DNA of 64,000 nt, taken from positions 62,001 through 126,000 of the forward strand of contig JANYCU010000035.1 in assembly GCA_025360125.1 (NCBI GenBank), read 5' to 3'. The notes under the pieces are model-generated. The model was not told the origin of the DNA. It did no database searches and saw nothing but the letters and a program-made list of their open reading frames with translations. Position numbers and translations under genes: made by a program. This document shows positions 53,895 to 62,761 of this stretch, piece after piece (position 1 is the first letter of the stretch; each line of letters starts with the position of its first letter). This stretch comes from Armatimonadota bacterium (lineage in GTDB: Bacteria; Armatimonadota; Fimbriimonadia; Fimbriimonadales; Fimbriimonadaceae).

Positions 53895-55034
53895 CTAGAA
53901 AAACCGTCGCTCCGTCCCCCGCTCCAACGTCTGCTCCAAGTACTCCGCCAGCTCGGTATGAAAGCGTTCAACGCCAAAAGCCCGCGAATGTTCTTTCAAA
54001 ACATCGGGGTCAAACTGCTTCTTTTCGAGCCGCTGAACCGCCGCCCACAACGCCTCTGGAGTCTGCTCCGAAATATGCTCGCCAAAGTCCTGCGTCACCG
54101 TCTCGGCTGCGCCCCCCTGATCGAACACTACGACAGGTAGCCCCGCGGCCATCGCTTCGACGGGAACAATTCCGAAGTCTTCGTAAGCGGGAAAAAGCAC
54201 TCCCCGGCTTCGACTGAGCAAGCCTTTCAGTTCCGGGTCGGGCAATCGGCCATGAAACACCACATTCGACATCCCCATTGCCATCGCTTTTAAGGCGGCT
54301 TCTTGGGGACCAGCGCCGACAATATTCAGCCTAAAGCCGCCCAGCTTAGCCGCTTGAATGGCAAGGTCAAACTTCTTATACGGAATCAGCCGACTCCACA
54401 TGGTGTAGCCTTCGTCATCGGTTACTCGCGGAGTATCCAGCCACTTCTCGACATCGACGCTGGGGTAGAGCACGTTATCGACGGGCCGTTTGTAAATTTC
54501 TTCGACCCGCTTCGCGATGGTCCACGAGTTGCCGACGATGAAGGTTGGGTTCTTCGAAGACTCCAAATCAAGCCGCTTCAGGCGGTTGACGATCATTTGC
54601 CTGACGAATCCGGTTCCGGCTCGGTTGTCGATATCCGGGAACCACAGCGACCTCGCGGGCGAGTGGTAGCAGCAGAAGTGCGCCGCCCCTGGTGCGGGTT
54701 TGGCGTGGTGTGCGAAGGTGTGCGAAAACGTGACGACGAGGTCGAACTCGCTGAGGTCGAATGAGCGGTAGCAGTCGGCAAGAATCGGAGAATACAAGTA
54801 ATGCTTTGCCTTCGACAGCGGCATTCGGTTGACCCAGTGTGATCGGACGTCTTTGCCCTGCAGCCATTTCAGCTTCTCAGGATTGAATTGCGCGACGTAG
54901 ATCGGGACGGATGGCATCGCAGTGTGAGTGACGCGCAGTACCTCTTCGGCCCCACCCATCACCGTCAGCCAGTCGTGGGTAATACAGACCTTTCGAGCAG
55001 ATGTGATCGCGTTTAGCCGCTCGATTGCCGTCAT
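53895..55034 (-). CDS. GT4-family glycosyltransferase
   Basis: 379 residues. It begins with KVCITHDWLTVMGGAEEVLRV and has FSHTFAHHAKPAPGAAHFCCYHSPARSLWFPD, MWSRLIPYKKFDLAI and the donor site AYEDFGIVPVEAMAAG. This is the WbaZ/mannosyltransferase-like group of GT4. It is an isolated gene outside the polysaccharide locus. A GATAAT (55047-55042) lies 7 bases before the ATG, giving a leaderless transcript. The 288 bases downstream to nrnA hold no gene I can support. Confidence 0.88.
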   Translation of the reverse strand: MTAIERLNAITSARKVCITHDWLTVMGGAEEVLRVTHTAMPSVPIYVAQFNPEKLKWLQGKDVRSHWVNRMPLSKAKHYLYSPILADCYRSFDLSEFDLVVTFSHTFAHHAKPAPGAAHFCCYHSPARSLWFPDIDNRAGTGFVRQMIVNRLKRLDLESSKNPTFIVGNSWTIAKRVEEIYKRPVDNVLYPSVDVEKWLDTPRVTDDEGYTMWSRLIPYKKFDLAIQAAKLGGFRLNIVGAGPQEAALKAMAMGMSNVVFHGRLPDPELKGLLSRSRGVLFPAYEDFGIVPVEAMAAGLPVVVFDQGGAAETVTQDFGEHISEQTPEALWAAVQRLEKKQFDPDVLKEHSRAFGVERFHTELAEYLEQTLERGTERRFF

Positions 55035-55041
55035 TGGTTCT

Positions 55042-55047
55042 ATTATC
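55042..55047 (-). promoter_or_regulatory. -10-like GATAAT, leaderless start at 55034
   Basis: GATAAT on the minus strand, 7 bases, then ATG of the glycosyltransferase gene. No ribosome-binding site fits in between. Confidence 0.5.
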
Positions 55048-55124
55048 GGCTATTGAAGGGGACATGGGCAGATTTTCAGCGAAATAAGCGGGGAAGCGGA
55101 AGAAGAAGCAAACGTGGCGGGGTT

Positions 55125-55260
55125 TGGGAGCCTGGGCTCCCAGCCCGGATGTTCTTCGATAGCGATCCTCTTTCGCTAAGCCGCATTTGCGGACGAGGTG
55201 CGATCCCTGGGAGTGCGTCCCGATCCCCGGGGCTCTTTGTTTTACCCTTTGAAAGAGAGC
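55125..55260. repeat. Intergenic GC-rich inverted repeats
   Basis: The gap between the glycosyltransferase and the ATPase holds GGGAGCC-TG-GGCTCCC and a second GC-rich stretch near 55205-55235 with CCCGATCCCCGGGG. They resemble extragenic hairpin repeats; a related one (GCAGGCT-GGA-AGCCTGC) lies near 61368-61386. No coding signal is seen. Confidence 0.45.
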
Positions 55261-55302
55261 TGGAAAGTATAATAGTCCTGATATGTTGTCAATTTCTGAA
55301 GG

Positions 55303-57765
55303 TCACGCAGACTTCTTGATTAGTCCAAAGTTTGACCGACTACAAGAGCATGTCAAATTCGTTTCGGTTGGGCCATCGGTGACAATAAACATGAGAGAGT
55401 TACATGAAGGACATCGGAAGCAATCCATAAAACTCCGATAAGCCTCGCATAAGCGACTAAGCTCAGATTCATCGAAAGTAGCCCACTCGTTGTAATGCAC
55501 CGCAGGATTCAATATCCAATGCTCCTTATTAGTCTCTGCCATCGCAAGGTCAAAGGCTGATATTCGAGCGGAGACATTTGAGGCAGCCTCGGTATTTGTC
55601 CAACTATTCGCGGCAACTTTTGCCTTCTCAAGAGCTTTCTTAAACTTGGTTATGGCCGCGTCCTTTAACGGTCCGAGAGTCCATTGATGACTGGAACTGT
55701 AGGGGACGAGTGCTGAGAGTCCATCGCACAACGATTCAAATTCTAGCTCAATGTTATGTCGTAGTAGCGATGCCGCCTCAGAAATCAAATTCGAACTAAT
55801 CAATTTTTGTGCTTCATCGAAATAACCTGCTTGCTGTTCCATCCTGGGGCCATCGCTAACAGTCCATCCAGAAAATCTCCATTGATTTGCCTTCTTCACC
55901 AGTCCAAACTTACAAAGCTGCTCCGACCAAACACGCTCATGAGTTGTGATTACAAATTGAAAGTCTCCAAATTCCATCTTCAGTAGTTCGGCCACTCGTC
56001 GTCGATGTGCAGCATCCACGCTCATAACGACGTCGTCCAGGACGATGATACGAAGAACATCCTTGTTGAGCCTTTCCGTCAGGGCCAGAAAAAGACAAAG
56101 ACCCATTCCGTCCTGGTGACCTTCGCTATGGAGGGCATGAGGGGGATGCTGTCCGCGTCCGAAAAAGTCAACGGTTAAATTCAGGCCAGCTTCTGTTGGC
56201 TCTAAAATAGCTTCGAAAGAAGCTTCATCTGAGTTATTTATGAATCTGTACAGTTCTCGGAACCTGTCCTTAATGGAGTCATAAAGAGATTGGAGAACCT
56301 GATCGCGAGCTTTGATGAAGGAATTATACAGAAGGACTGTATTGGCTTCGACAAGTTTTGCCGCCACCTCATTCACTCGACAAGCAATCAGTTGCTCTAT
56401 CAGTAGGTCGGTCCTGGTCAAAACATCCCACTTCTCTGAAAGCTTTGTCTTTTCACTTCTTTCCTTCGGAATAATGCTTTCCAGATCCTTCAGGACAGGG
56501 AGAGCTCCATTCGGCATGCAAAGCTCTGAAAATTCGGACGAAACATGCTCGGGAATTTCCAGAGATGATTTCATTCGATCCATTTCACGCGCCAGCGAAT
56601 CGACTGACTTTAACCAACTTGCGAACAGGGAGCTAGAGACGGGATTCTTTAGATTTGCAAGGACAGTTTGAAGCCTTGAAACGACAACAATTACTTCATT
56701 TAGCGATAGTTTGAGTTGGTCTACATGATTCCGAAATTCTTGGGCGATCCTCGATTCAGATTCAAGAAATATTCTCTTCTTCTGCAAATATTCTGCCAAC
56801 TCTCCAGTCTCCCAAGCTTTGTCACACAGAACACAATCGCTATCTGAATCCAGCATGGGAAGCGCCAAATCAATCATCGATTGCTTGGATGAAATACTTA
56901 CAGCCTTGGCACGATCCTCCAGGCGATCAAGAATGAGAGCGGCTTGAAGCAAATTACGACGCCTATTTTCATGTGCGTTTGAATTTGCAAATCCTCGTAA
57001 CGTGTCAATATCTACCTTGACCTGTAGCCAGTTAATTTCGACGCTAGCTTCATCGGGTTTGAAGTTAAGACCTTGCTTGGTGTCGGCTTTGGACAAATTG
57101 GATAGGACTTCGCCGCCAAAAGTCGCACGGAGTTTATTAATTGCATCGAGAACATCAGTTCCAGAATATTTGCCTACGCCTAGTTGCAGAGCAATCTCGT
57201 TCCTTTTGGAAAGAGTCGCATTCTTTTTTGACGTGTAGTCAGCTTTTGACGAATTTTCTAGCTTCTTTATTGTCAACCTTGTATTGTCAATGTTACTTAA
57301 GTTCAAAAGAGCTTGAATTTGTTCTAGCCGCGCTCTTGGCGCAGCCGTAATAAATTTCACCAACTCTCTACGGGAAAGAGAAAACTCTCGGCCAGCTATT
57401 TTAGCAAAATATGATTCCACTTGATTGGCGTTACCTTCGACAACCGTTATCAATTCCGGAGTCTTAACGCATCTAGAAATGGTAACCAGCTGCTTTATGC
57501 CCGGTATTGCAAGTTTAGCCGTGACCATCGACTCTTCCAATTTCTTCGAGTCAACATGCGGACCATGCTTTTTTAGCGTAATGCCAGCTGTGCCGTCACC
57601 TTGGAGTCTTGAGATTTTGCCTGTAAGTAAGAATTCAATAGCATCGATTACTCCACTCTTGCCGGATCCATTTGGTCCTGAAATCAAAAGGTTGTGTGAT
57701 TGAATATCCAGTTCTATGTCCTTTAGCCCTCGAAAATTCTTAATGCTGAGGTTAATTACCTTCAT
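55303..57765 (-). CDS. SMC/Rad50-like ABC ATPase with zinc hook, Lamassu LmuB-like
   Basis: 820 residues. Walker A is GPNGSGKSG (30-38), the ABC signature region LHSEGHQDGM (545-554), Walker B IIVLDDVVMS (573-582) and the switch His TTHE (609). Between them are long helical arms (about 150-540) with a zinc-hook-like CVLC (311-314). A C-terminal region of about 170 residues adds helices and a possible zinc ribbon (CPSC near 785, CSC at 806). Such ATPases sense or hold DNA ends and trigger a partner nuclease. The start overlaps the small upstream gene by 14 bases, and an Mrr-type nuclease gene precedes both. The region is visibly A+T rich. Confidence 0.88.
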   Translation of the reverse strand: MKVINLSIKNFRGLKDIELDIQSHNLLISGPNGSGKSGVIDAIEFLLTGKISRLQGDGTAGITLKKHGPHVDSKKLEESMVTAKLAIPGIKQLVTISRCVKTPELITVVEGNANQVESYFAKIAGREFSLSRRELVKFITAAPRARLEQIQALLNLSNIDNTRLTIKKLENSSKADYTSKKNATLSKRNEIALQLGVGKYSGTDVLDAINKLRATFGGEVLSNLSKADTKQGLNFKPDEASVEINWLQVKVDIDTLRGFANSNAHENRRRNLLQAALILDRLEDRAKAVSISSKQSMIDLALPMLDSDSDCVLCDKAWETGELAEYLQKKRIFLESESRIAQEFRNHVDQLKLSLNEVIVVVSRLQTVLANLKNPVSSSLFASWLKSVDSLAREMDRMKSSLEIPEHVSSEFSELCMPNGALPVLKDLESIIPKERSEKTKLSEKWDVLTRTDLLIEQLIACRVNEVAAKLVEANTVLLYNSFIKARDQVLQSLYDSIKDRFRELYRFINNSDEASFEAILEPTEAGLNLTVDFFGRGQHPPHALHSEGHQDGMGLCLFLALTERLNKDVLRIIVLDDVVMSVDAAHRRRVAELLKMEFGDFQFVITTHERVWSEQLCKFGLVKKANQWRFSGWTVSDGPRMEQQAGYFDEAQKLISSNLISEAASLLRHNIELEFESLCDGLSALVPYSSSHQWTLGPLKDAAITKFKKALEKAKVAANSWTNTEAASNVSARISAFDLAMAETNKEHWILNPAVHYNEWATFDESELSRLCEAYRSFMDCFRCPSCNSLMFIVTDGPTETNLTCSCSRSNFGLIKKSA

Positions 57766-57988
57766 TTTTTTCTCTAACGGAAGACTGAATCAACTTTCGT
57801 AAATCTTGCTCCGAAATAGAAGTTGATTCACTAAACGAGACTTGAAGCGCTAACAAGAAAGATTGATCGACATCTTGGCTCTCAGCAATATTTGAAAGCA
57901 TCTTGTCAACAATTTGCCGTTCTAGGCTCAGGTTGGTTGCTGTAGTCGCAGCACATTCTTCGTTCTCTTCATGATCCAGTTCACTCAT
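57752..57988 (-). CDS. Small acidic protein between nuclease and ATPase, possible middle component (LmuC-like)
   Basis: 78 residues from ATG 57988: MSELDHEENEECAATT, then a helical segment (LSLERQIVDKMLSNIAESQDVDQSFLLALQVSFSES) and a charged C-terminus. It is strongly acidic at the start, with no known motif. The frame stays open upstream to 58168 from a TTG (138 residues, containing CRGNNHARYWRNHDG), so a longer product cannot be excluded. Its position between effector and ATPase, with a 14-base overlap into the latter, matches the small middle component of ABC-3C/Lamassu systems. Confidence 0.65.
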   Translation of the reverse strand: MSELDHEENEECAATTATNLSLERQIVDKMLSNIAESQDVDQSFLLALQVSFSESTSISEQDLRKLIQSSVREKNEGN

Positions 57989-58219
57989 TTTTATATCATC
58001 CCATCTTATTGCAACAAGGAATGTGTATTTCAGCACAATTCTATAATCAACTTTTCCCGGGCAAGTGCCATCATGGTTGCGCCAGTACCTGGCGTGGTTA
58101 TTACCGCGGCACTTACTCCGACTACTTACTTGGACTGATTGGAAGTAAGAGACGTCAGAATTTGCCAAATCTCCGGTGTACCAGCATCTACATTCATGTC
58201 TTCTATTTCGGTAGAAGAT

Positions 58220-59515
58220 TTACACCAAATCTGACGACTTTTCATTGCGAGGTTGCCTGACGTCATCTCGAATACTGCGAAGCTTGGCGATGAAGTCCTC
58301 GCCGTCTTCCAGAGTCAGAATTTCATTGTTACGTTTCGCAAATCGATGCGATTCAGGCATGAACGTCGATGTCGTAACTAAAATTCCCTTATTGAATCGT
58401 CCGTCTGTCACCACCCCATGGAGGGATCTTACAAGCTCAGGTCCCACTTTGGACTTTTCGGCGTATCGTTTGCACTCGACCGCTACGATGAACTTGCCCA
58501 TTCCAGCGTCCATCTTTGCAATAACGTCAACTCCTCCGTCTCGAGTTTGATTGGTAAGTTTCACTTCGTATCCCATGCGATCAAAAATTTCGGCGACTAA
58601 TTCTTCGAATCGGCGGGGGTCCAAGCCAAATCGCAGATCCGGATTTTGAATTAGTTCAGCGATCAATGGATCAAATTGATTTGCTGCAATGAGAATGCGC
58701 TCCCGTTCGGCCCCGGCAATTTCCTCTTCACTTGGCTCGCTGACTTGCTCAGGCAAAGCCAGTTGTATTTCATCAGCAAATCTGAATGCGGTGTCCCGAT
58801 CGAGCCTTCCCGTCAAGTCCAGCAATACTTGCTGAGTATGTAACTTACGGTGGTCAAGGCTAGTGGCAAAAATATCTGCATCTAACCCTGCGAAATTCTG
58901 CTCGAATAGTTCGCCCAACAGATATCTGGCACCAATCTCAAGAGTCCTTGTCCGGATAAATTGCTCCAGACTTGTAGAATAATTTAAGCCAGCCATTAAC
59001 GCGTTCGTGGTGCGAAATGGTGAGGTTAGCTGATCAAAGTCCCGGATCCCCGTCATTGTGGGAAGGGATTCCTTTGAGACCTTTCCTAATATCGATGTAT
59101 ATTTGAAGGCCTCGCTAAAATCATCCAATGCCTTGATCCGTGAAGCCAATTGTTCGGATAAGAGACCCTGGCGGTATAAATTCGAAATATCGAAAGAATT
59201 ATTTTTCGCTACTTGATCAAACAGCGAAGAGTGAGCAAACTGAGCCGTTATGCCCTTCAGTTGATCTGTAAACACGCTCTGATAACGCCCAATTGTGTCT
59301 GCTGGGATGCCCTTCATGATTTGTTCGATTCGCGATGTTATCCCAGCCTGTCTCCTAAGAGAGTCAAGCGAATTATTTGCCTTGACAATATCTTCGAATA
59401 CATCAGAAGGTGCAGATTTTGGATTGGATAACTTGGGCTTCGATTTTCGACTTGATGGATCGATTTTTGAGTCTCCCGAAGATTCACCATCAACCTTATC
59501 AATGCTCTCATCCAT
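58220..59515 (-). CDS. Mrr-type restriction endonuclease-like protein (Lamassu LmuA-like effector)
   Basis: 431 residues. The first 40 or so are polar and probably disordered. A helical domain of unknown type follows (about 45-260), then a C-terminal PD-(D/E)xK nuclease of the Mrr_cat class: FEELVAEIFDRMGYEVKLT (303-321), DGGVDVIAK with catalytic Asp330, and VECKRYAEK with Glu347-x-Lys349. All key residues are intact. Mrr enzymes cut methylated or foreign DNA; in Lamassu-Mrr the nuclease is the effector. TAGAAT (59527-59522) lies 6 bases before the ATG, so transcription of the cassette probably starts here. Confidence 0.87.
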   Translation of the reverse strand: MDESIDKVDGESSGDSKIDPSSRKSKPKLSNPKSAPSDVFEDIVKANNSLDSLRRQAGITSRIEQIMKGIPADTIGRYQSVFTDQLKGITAQFAHSSLFDQVAKNNSFDISNLYRQGLLSEQLASRIKALDDFSEAFKYTSILGKVSKESLPTMTGIRDFDQLTSPFRTTNALMAGLNYSTSLEQFIRTRTLEIGARYLLGELFEQNFAGLDADIFATSLDHRKLHTQQVLLDLTGRLDRDTAFRFADEIQLALPEQVSEPSEEEIAGAERERILIAANQFDPLIAELIQNPDLRFGLDPRRFEELVAEIFDRMGYEVKLTNQTRDGGVDVIAKMDAGMGKFIVAVECKRYAEKSKVGPELVRSLHGVVTDGRFNKGILVTTSTFMPESHRFAKRNNEILTLEDGEDFIAKLRSIRDDVRQPRNEKSSDLV

Positions 59516-59521
59516 AACAAG

Positions 59522-59527
59522 ATTCTA
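59522..59527 (-). promoter_or_regulatory. -10-like TAGAAT, start of the nuclease-ATPase cassette
   Basis: TAGAAT on the minus strand, 6 bases, then the ATG of the Mrr-type gene. It would drive all three genes of the cassette. Confidence 0.45.
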
Positions 59528-60089
59528 TCATGGTGGCTACGGCAACTGCTTTGAAGGGAGAGACGTCCTGCAACGGGACATTGCTGACACCACGATCGGA
59601 CACGCCATTGTTTTTCGAATATCCAAGATAATAAAATATAGCCGAAACATTTCTACTATATTCTACGTCTTATATAGACATGGCTCGACAAATCAGCTTT
59701 CGGGATGACGCATGTTTCGTTCAAGAAAATCCGCGTCACCGGGGATTCCTTCCTCGCCACTTGGCCAGCCCCGAGGCTTTAGGAGCATTTTTTTTCAATA
59801 TCATTCGCGTTCGGACGCGAAACGAGTTATCCCGTTTTTTTTTCGTCCACCACTTTTGTCGTCTCTGCGACATCCCACAAAATCGACACAAAGTGAGTCA
59901 AAAAAAGTTAGGGTACTTTTTTTCATCACCCCCGCTTTTTGAACCTGACCTAATTCTAGGCTAAGTTCGAAATCGACCGCTCTTTGAAAACTAAATAGTC
60001 GTAATAAGAGACAGCGAGACAAGTCTCGGGAACTCCGTTCCTCCAGGCCAAAGCGCCGATAAATCGGCGGACTCCACATAAGAGGCAAC
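59528..60089. other. Long intergenic region with rRNA-leader-like segment
   Basis: 562 bases without a supportable gene. 59528-59800 is A+T rich with no clear signal. 59780-59930 holds several T and A runs of seven to nine. On the plus strand TTGAAC (59939-59944), 17 bases, TAAGTT (59962-59967), then a boxA-like CGCTCTTTGA (59978-59987) with AAACTAAATAG, as in rRNA operon leaders. Three hairpins follow: CGAGAC/GTCTCG (60015-60028), GGAAC/GTTCC (60029-60041) and CGCCGA/TCGGCG (60054-60069). No rRNA follows; the convergent gene ends at 60090. Confidence 0.45.
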
Positions 60090-61286
60090 TTATCCCTTCA
60101 ACTTCTCGACGAGTTCGGGGCGGAGTTTTTTGATGTTCTCCAAATACTTAGGTTCATTTTTGTACATTGAAATTGGGAAGGCGGCAATCGCGTTATCGAG
60201 ACATGCGAGACTCTTCTTGTAGTCTTTCACGTCTCGATAGAACAGGGCGAGAGCCCAGTACTTATCCAGTTCATCCTTCTGGATCGTCTCCAGAATGGCA
60301 TCGGCAATTTCTTGAAATAGAGGAGTTGGCTCATTCGACTTGCTGGACAAAACCATTGCTCCAAAGACGATTTGAAGGCTCGGCATATCGTTCTTAGCGA
60401 TTAATTCATGAAGCTTCTTTTTCCAGGCATTGTGATCGTCGCCAGCCAAAATCACGAACTCGACCTGCTCGGTTTTATAGGTCGGATACCGTTGTTTGAA
60501 GTCAGCAAGGTTGACTTTGGCGTCGTCAAACTTTTGCGCTCTGATCAGTTCGACGACCTTATTCAGGCGAATTTTGAGACCCTCAGTCGCGAGATATTCA
60601 CGAAGATCATCCGTTTTCGCAGTTGGATACTTGACGACCAATTGGTCGATCTTTACCTTGGCTTCATCTTCCTTACCGTCACGAATGAGTGAGTAAATTG
60701 CCTCTCGGGCCGCCATGAGGTCGGCATCGAGTTTTGCTTTCACTTTCGCGTCATGAAACTTGGTCTTCGCCATCGCGACGTTGAAGGTTCCTGCTTTGAT
60801 TTCGGCCAACGGCTGGTCCATGTCGAGGGGATGGCCGATCCAGAGGATCTTATTGTTGCGCACGATGTACGCGTTGGGAATGAACGTTTGTCCGGTCGCC
60901 TTCATCCAGGTGACGTACATTCCAGTTTTGTTGCCCGAGTAACCGACGTTGTATTTCATCTTGTCGCCCATCTCGTCGATGAACTTCTTGACATTCTTCC
61001 CGTCGTCGTCTTCTCGCACTCCAACGCCGATGAAGGTGACATCTTTAAACTTCTTGGCGAGTTCGGTGACGTGGGGAATGCTGAAGCGGCACGGTCCACA
61101 CCAAGTCGCCCAAAATTCTACGACGTAGGTTTTATCCTTCTTAAAGGCCTTGACCGCGGTGCCTTTGTACCAAGTTTTGATGCTGAGGGCGGGAGCGTGC
61201 GAGCCTGGCTCGAGTTCGGCAGCTTGCGCCAGGGCAGCGGTGAGCAGAATGACGGTTAGTATTAGGGGTCTGAACGCGGTCCGCAT
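60090..61286 (-). CDS. Exported thioredoxin-like (TlpA/ResA type) protein with helical C-terminus
   Basis: 398 residues. The signal peptide ends AALAQAAEL. The thioredoxin domain (about 24-165) carries the redox motif WCGPC in FWATWCGPCRFSIPHV and the cis-Pro loop QTFIPNAYIV. From about 170 the protein is mainly helical and looks like degenerate TPR-type repeats (LIRDGKEDEAKVKIDQLV, LIRAQKFDDAKVNLADF, LFYRDVKDYKKSLACLDNAIAAF). It probably acts in the periplasm as a thiol reductase whose repeats bind a partner. TAGAAT lies 7 bases before the ATG, implying a leaderless mRNA. Confidence 0.87.
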   Translation of the reverse strand: MRTAFRPLILTVILLTAALAQAAELEPGSHAPALSIKTWYKGTAVKAFKKDKTYVVEFWATWCGPCRFSIPHVTELAKKFKDVTFIGVGVREDDDGKNVKKFIDEMGDKMKYNVGYSGNKTGMYVTWMKATGQTFIPNAYIVRNNKILWIGHPLDMDQPLAEIKAGTFNVAMAKTKFHDAKVKAKLDADLMAAREAIYSLIRDGKEDEAKVKIDQLVVKYPTAKTDDLREYLATEGLKIRLNKVVELIRAQKFDDAKVNLADFKQRYPTYKTEQVEFVILAGDDHNAWKKKLHELIAKNDMPSLQIVFGAMVLSSKSNEPTPLFQEIADAILETIQKDELDKYWALALFYRDVKDYKKSLACLDNAIAAFPISMYKNEPKYLENIKKLRPELVEKLKG

Positions 61287-61293
61287 ACTTCCT

Positions 61294-61299
61294 ATTCTA
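61294..61299 (-). promoter_or_regulatory. -10-like TAGAAT, leaderless start at 61286
   Basis: TAGAAT on the minus strand, then AGGAAGT and ATG. The AGGAAG is too close to the ATG to act as a ribosome site, and it would lie upstream of the expected transcript start. Confidence 0.5.
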
Positions 61300-61401
61300 G
61301 CGATGTGGGGCAGGGGAAAGTTCCGAGTTGATTTGACTTCGTGGCATCTGAAAGATCATTCAGCGAAGCAGGCTGGAAGCCTGCGCTCCATAGGCTCCAA
61401 C

Positions 61402-62541
61402 TTATCGAGTCGTGAATTTCCAAGCCTTCGTGTAAACCGCGCCTGTATTGTCGCGTAACTTCAGGTTCACCGAATAAGTCTTGCCCGATTCAAGCGGCTT
61501 CTTCGGAATCAAGATGACTGAGTTTTTCAAATGCTCGTCATTCTCAGGCGACAGCTCGTAGCGTTCGATCTCTTTGCCAGCTGCGGTTGTAAAGGAGGCG
61601 GAAATGATCGAAACTGATTTGACCTTGTCACCATAAATCGTTGCCACGACAGGATAGCCCAAGACATGGTCGGCTCCGGCAAACGACCGGGTCGGATTCG
61701 GGGATTCGTTATTCTCCCACGACGGTGCGATATTCAGTCCGGATACTGGTGGCGACACGAACAAGCCGTCCATCGTCATTCCGTCACCGTCAACCGTCAA
61801 ATTGCCATCCTTGTAGCTGGCACCCGCAATCACGAGTCCCGGCTTCATCATGCTGATGCGGTGATAGGGGGCATCCCAAAGGCCAATGATCCCATCGGCC
61901 GAGCATGTCGCGCCCGTCGATACGACCTCCCAACTGCTACCAACATGGCCGAACAATCCGACCCGGTCGGCGGCACCCATTCCGGTATATCCTGGGTTGG
62001 CGGGGTCTTCGTTGTGACCGCCTTCTTTATTCAAAGTTAGATAGTTGGTGTGGGCCGTCGCGGCCAAGTTAAAGCAGGGATCAAATCGAATTGGGCCAAA
62101 GCCGTGCTCCGATCGGATCTGATTGAAGATTCCCAAGACATGCTTGGCATCAGCCGGAATCTCATCCTGGTTTTGGACAGCGTCGGATCGAATCGTGACC
62201 GTCCACTTCTTGTCAAACTTCGCCCAGTCGTCAACCTTGACCTTGGCCACCACTGAATAGGTTCCTGGGGGCATCGGCTCACTTGACTCGAAGAAAAGCT
62301 CCTTTTTGCGGTTATCGTACTTTGCGTCGACCTCTTTTCCGTTAATAATGAACGAGGCGGCGGTGATTTTGGCGTCGCCATCTGCCCAAACTTGCCAGAC
62401 AAATTTTGGATTGCGAACCTTAATATCCTTGGAAGGACCAAACCCCGCCGACCAAATCTGAATTTGGGATTGCTGAGCCCAGGAAGCCGTTGTCGTGGCG
62501 GCTAGCCCGAAGAGCACGGTCAGGAGTTTAATTTTGGTCAA
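61402..62541 (-). CDS. Secreted CAP (SCP/PR-1) domain protein
   Basis: 379 residues with a signal peptide (TVLFGLAATTTASWAQ). The N-terminal third is a beta domain. The CAP domain (about 130-255) begins LGIFNQIRSEHGFGPIRFDP and has CFNLAATAHTNYLTLN followed by the cavity His in GGHNEDPANPGYTGMGAADRV. A C-terminal Ig-like domain (FTTAAGKEIERYELSPEN, SGKTYSVNLKLRDNTG) resembles bacterial Ig-like repeats. CAP proteins are secreted and bind lipids or other ligands; the function here is unknown. The start codon is TTG 62541; I see no better in-frame ATG. Confidence 0.85.
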   Translation of the reverse strand: MTKIKLLTVLFGLAATTTASWAQQSQIQIWSAGFGPSKDIKVRNPKFVWQVWADGDAKITAASFIINGKEVDAKYDNRKKELFFESSEPMPPGTYSVVAKVKVDDWAKFDKKWTVTIRSDAVQNQDEIPADAKHVLGIFNQIRSEHGFGPIRFDPCFNLAATAHTNYLTLNKEGGHNEDPANPGYTGMGAADRVGLFGHVGSSWEVVSTGATCSADGIIGLWDAPYHRISMMKPGLVIAGASYKDGNLTVDGDGMTMDGLFVSPPVSGLNIAPSWENNESPNPTRSFAGADHVLGYPVVATIYGDKVKSVSIISASFTTAAGKEIERYELSPENDEHLKNSVILIPKKPLESGKTYSVNLKLRDNTGAVYTKAWKFTTR

Positions 62542-62761
62542 TGGTCTACTCTCGGTCAGAAACTCTGGGCCTTAAGGACTAAAGAGAGATTGTACGATGG
62601 TTTTCGTACATCTTTCCTATGAGTTTCTTATCTTTTTTCCAGAAGTCTCGACCTATTTTTTCCATTAGAACGAATAAATTCACCCAGCAAAGTTGTCATG
62701 TAAAATTAAGGACTCTGTAAACTCGAAAAACACCCTAGAATATGTATAAGTCACATCGCGC

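Noticed and set aside
55303-57765. Housekeeping SMC, RecF or RecN assignment for the ATPase
   Set aside because: Length, the single CxxC hook, the C-terminal cysteine cluster and the coupling to an Mrr-type nuclease do not fit those families.
58009-58260. Plus-strand frame opposite the small cassette gene
   Set aside because: Overlaps the nuclease 3' end on the other strand, has no supporting start signal, and is Cys/His-rich without a motif.
59680-59964. Plus-strand 94-codon frame in the gap after the defence cassette
   Set aside because: Phe runs from T-tracts, no ribosome site or family; it covers homopolymer-rich non-coding sequence.
59970-60089. Start of a real rRNA operon
   Set aside because: The boxA-like leader is followed by the 3' end of a protein gene on the other strand; no 16S sequence is present.
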